From Xanthomonas sp. 3793 (GTDB lineage Bacteria; Pseudomonadota; Gammaproteobacteria; Xanthomonadales; Xanthomonadaceae): a DNA stretch of 64,000 nucleotides. Location of the stretch: contig NZ_JANTYU010000009.1 in assembly GCF_024806835.1 (NCBI RefSeq), positions 1-64,000 on the forward strand. Direction: 5' to 3'. Shown piece by piece: positions 63,773 to 64,000 of this stretch. The first letter of the stretch is position 1. Every line of letters starts with the position of its first letter. The position numbers and the translations under genes are program-made. Below the pieces are notes generated by a model that saw only the letters and a list, made by a program, of their open reading frames with translations, was not told where the DNA came from and searched no databases.

Positions 63773-64000
63773 TTACCCGACCTGATACTGCTGCATGCGC
63801 TCGACAATCGGCGCAGAGGTCAGCCAGGGGCCGATGGTGTCGGCCCGCTCCATGCCTGCGGCGGTGAGCGCCAGCAGCGCTCCGTGCTGCTGCGCCAGCC
63901 CCAGCGCCAGCAACTCCTGCAGCTGCGGCAAGGCCTCCAGGCAATCGAGGCCGAAGCGCCGACCAAAGTCGTCGCGGTCCAGCCCCGGGAACACCAGCAA
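63773..64000 (-). CDS. STM4012-family radical SAM protein (partial, C-terminus)
   Basis: Only the last 75 residues and stop are in the window; the gene continues past 64000. GLDRDDFGRRFGLDCLEALP, LALGLAQQHGALLALTAAGM and ERADTIGPWL resemble the C-terminal winged-helix part of HemN/coproporphyrinogen-oxidase-like proteins, as in STM4012. Its neighbour is the STM4011 partner, which supports the call. No cluster motif is visible in this fragment. Confidence 0.75.
   Translation of the reverse strand: MLVFPGLDRDDFGRRFGLDCLEALPQLQELLALGLAQQHGALLALTAAGMERADTIGPWLTSAPIVERMQQYQVG

Overview
The window is a GC-rich proteobacterial chromosome segment that looks like Xanthomonas (X. campestris / citri / axonopodis group). 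The basis is gene content and order: a complete glucuronoxylan 'carbohydrate utilization with TonB-dependent outer membrane transporter' (CUT) locus, XAC0095-type small proteins, TIGR01782-type TonB receptors, and dispersed GC-rich hairpin repeats. This assignment rests on recall of families and synteny, not on a search.

Layout. (1) 1-13179: the tail of xylose isomerase, a LacI-type regulator (XylR-like) on the minus strand, then a tightly coupled plus-strand operon: GH67 alpha-glucuronidase, SASA-type acetyl esterase, ManD mannonate dehydratase, GH43, GH3 beta-xylosidase and fructuronate reductase. (2) 13180-23276: a block unrelated to xylan. It holds two paralogous VOC proteins flanking D-lactate dehydrogenase and lactate permease, a SymE-type protein, a 52-residue DUF2256 protein, two small membrane proteins, a histone-H1-like AAKKT-repeat protein, a Kelch protein and an SMP-30 lipoprotein. 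(3) 23353-39461: the rest of the xylan system. A GH10 xylanase and an unknown secreted protein come first, then the minus-strand run exuT-GH10-uxaC-GH2. A divergent control region with two XylR-like 14-bp palindromes separates these from the plus-strand TonB receptor, a GPH-family xyloside transporter and a cytoplasmic GH43. (4) 39644-49502: mixed genes including DUF6058, lipocalin, an RraB-like protein, a putative C4-type antisense RNA ahead of an XAC0095-like gene, an AT-rich lipoprotein, a BamE-like protein, a YdcH-like protein, an MDR reductase, and plsB with a coupled lipoprotein. (5) 49739-59132: a second nutrient-type locus with a LacI regulator, two 1010-residue Oar-like TonB receptors sharing one leader element, and a flavin-dependent halogenase. 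(6) 59364-64000: an AT-rich secreted protein, the acid phosphatase-pyrF pair, yceH, and the STM4011/STM4012 radical SAM pair (the latter cut by the window end).

How the xylan genes fit together. GH10 enzymes cut glucuronoxylan and the TonB receptor imports oligosaccharides. The esterase, GH67, GH43, GH3 and possibly GH2 enzymes strip acetyl, (methyl)glucuronosyl, arabinosyl and xylosyl units. The GPH and ExuT carriers cross the inner membrane. XylA takes xylose, and UxaC-UxuB-ManD take glucuronate through fructuronate and mannonate to 2-keto-3-deoxygluconate.

The items most worth following up are the C4-like RNA with its downstream target gene, a tandem triplication of the plsB 3' end, the regulator/receptor/halogenase cluster with its repeated leader hairpin, the SymE-type gene, and the unknown secreted protein embedded in the xylan locus.
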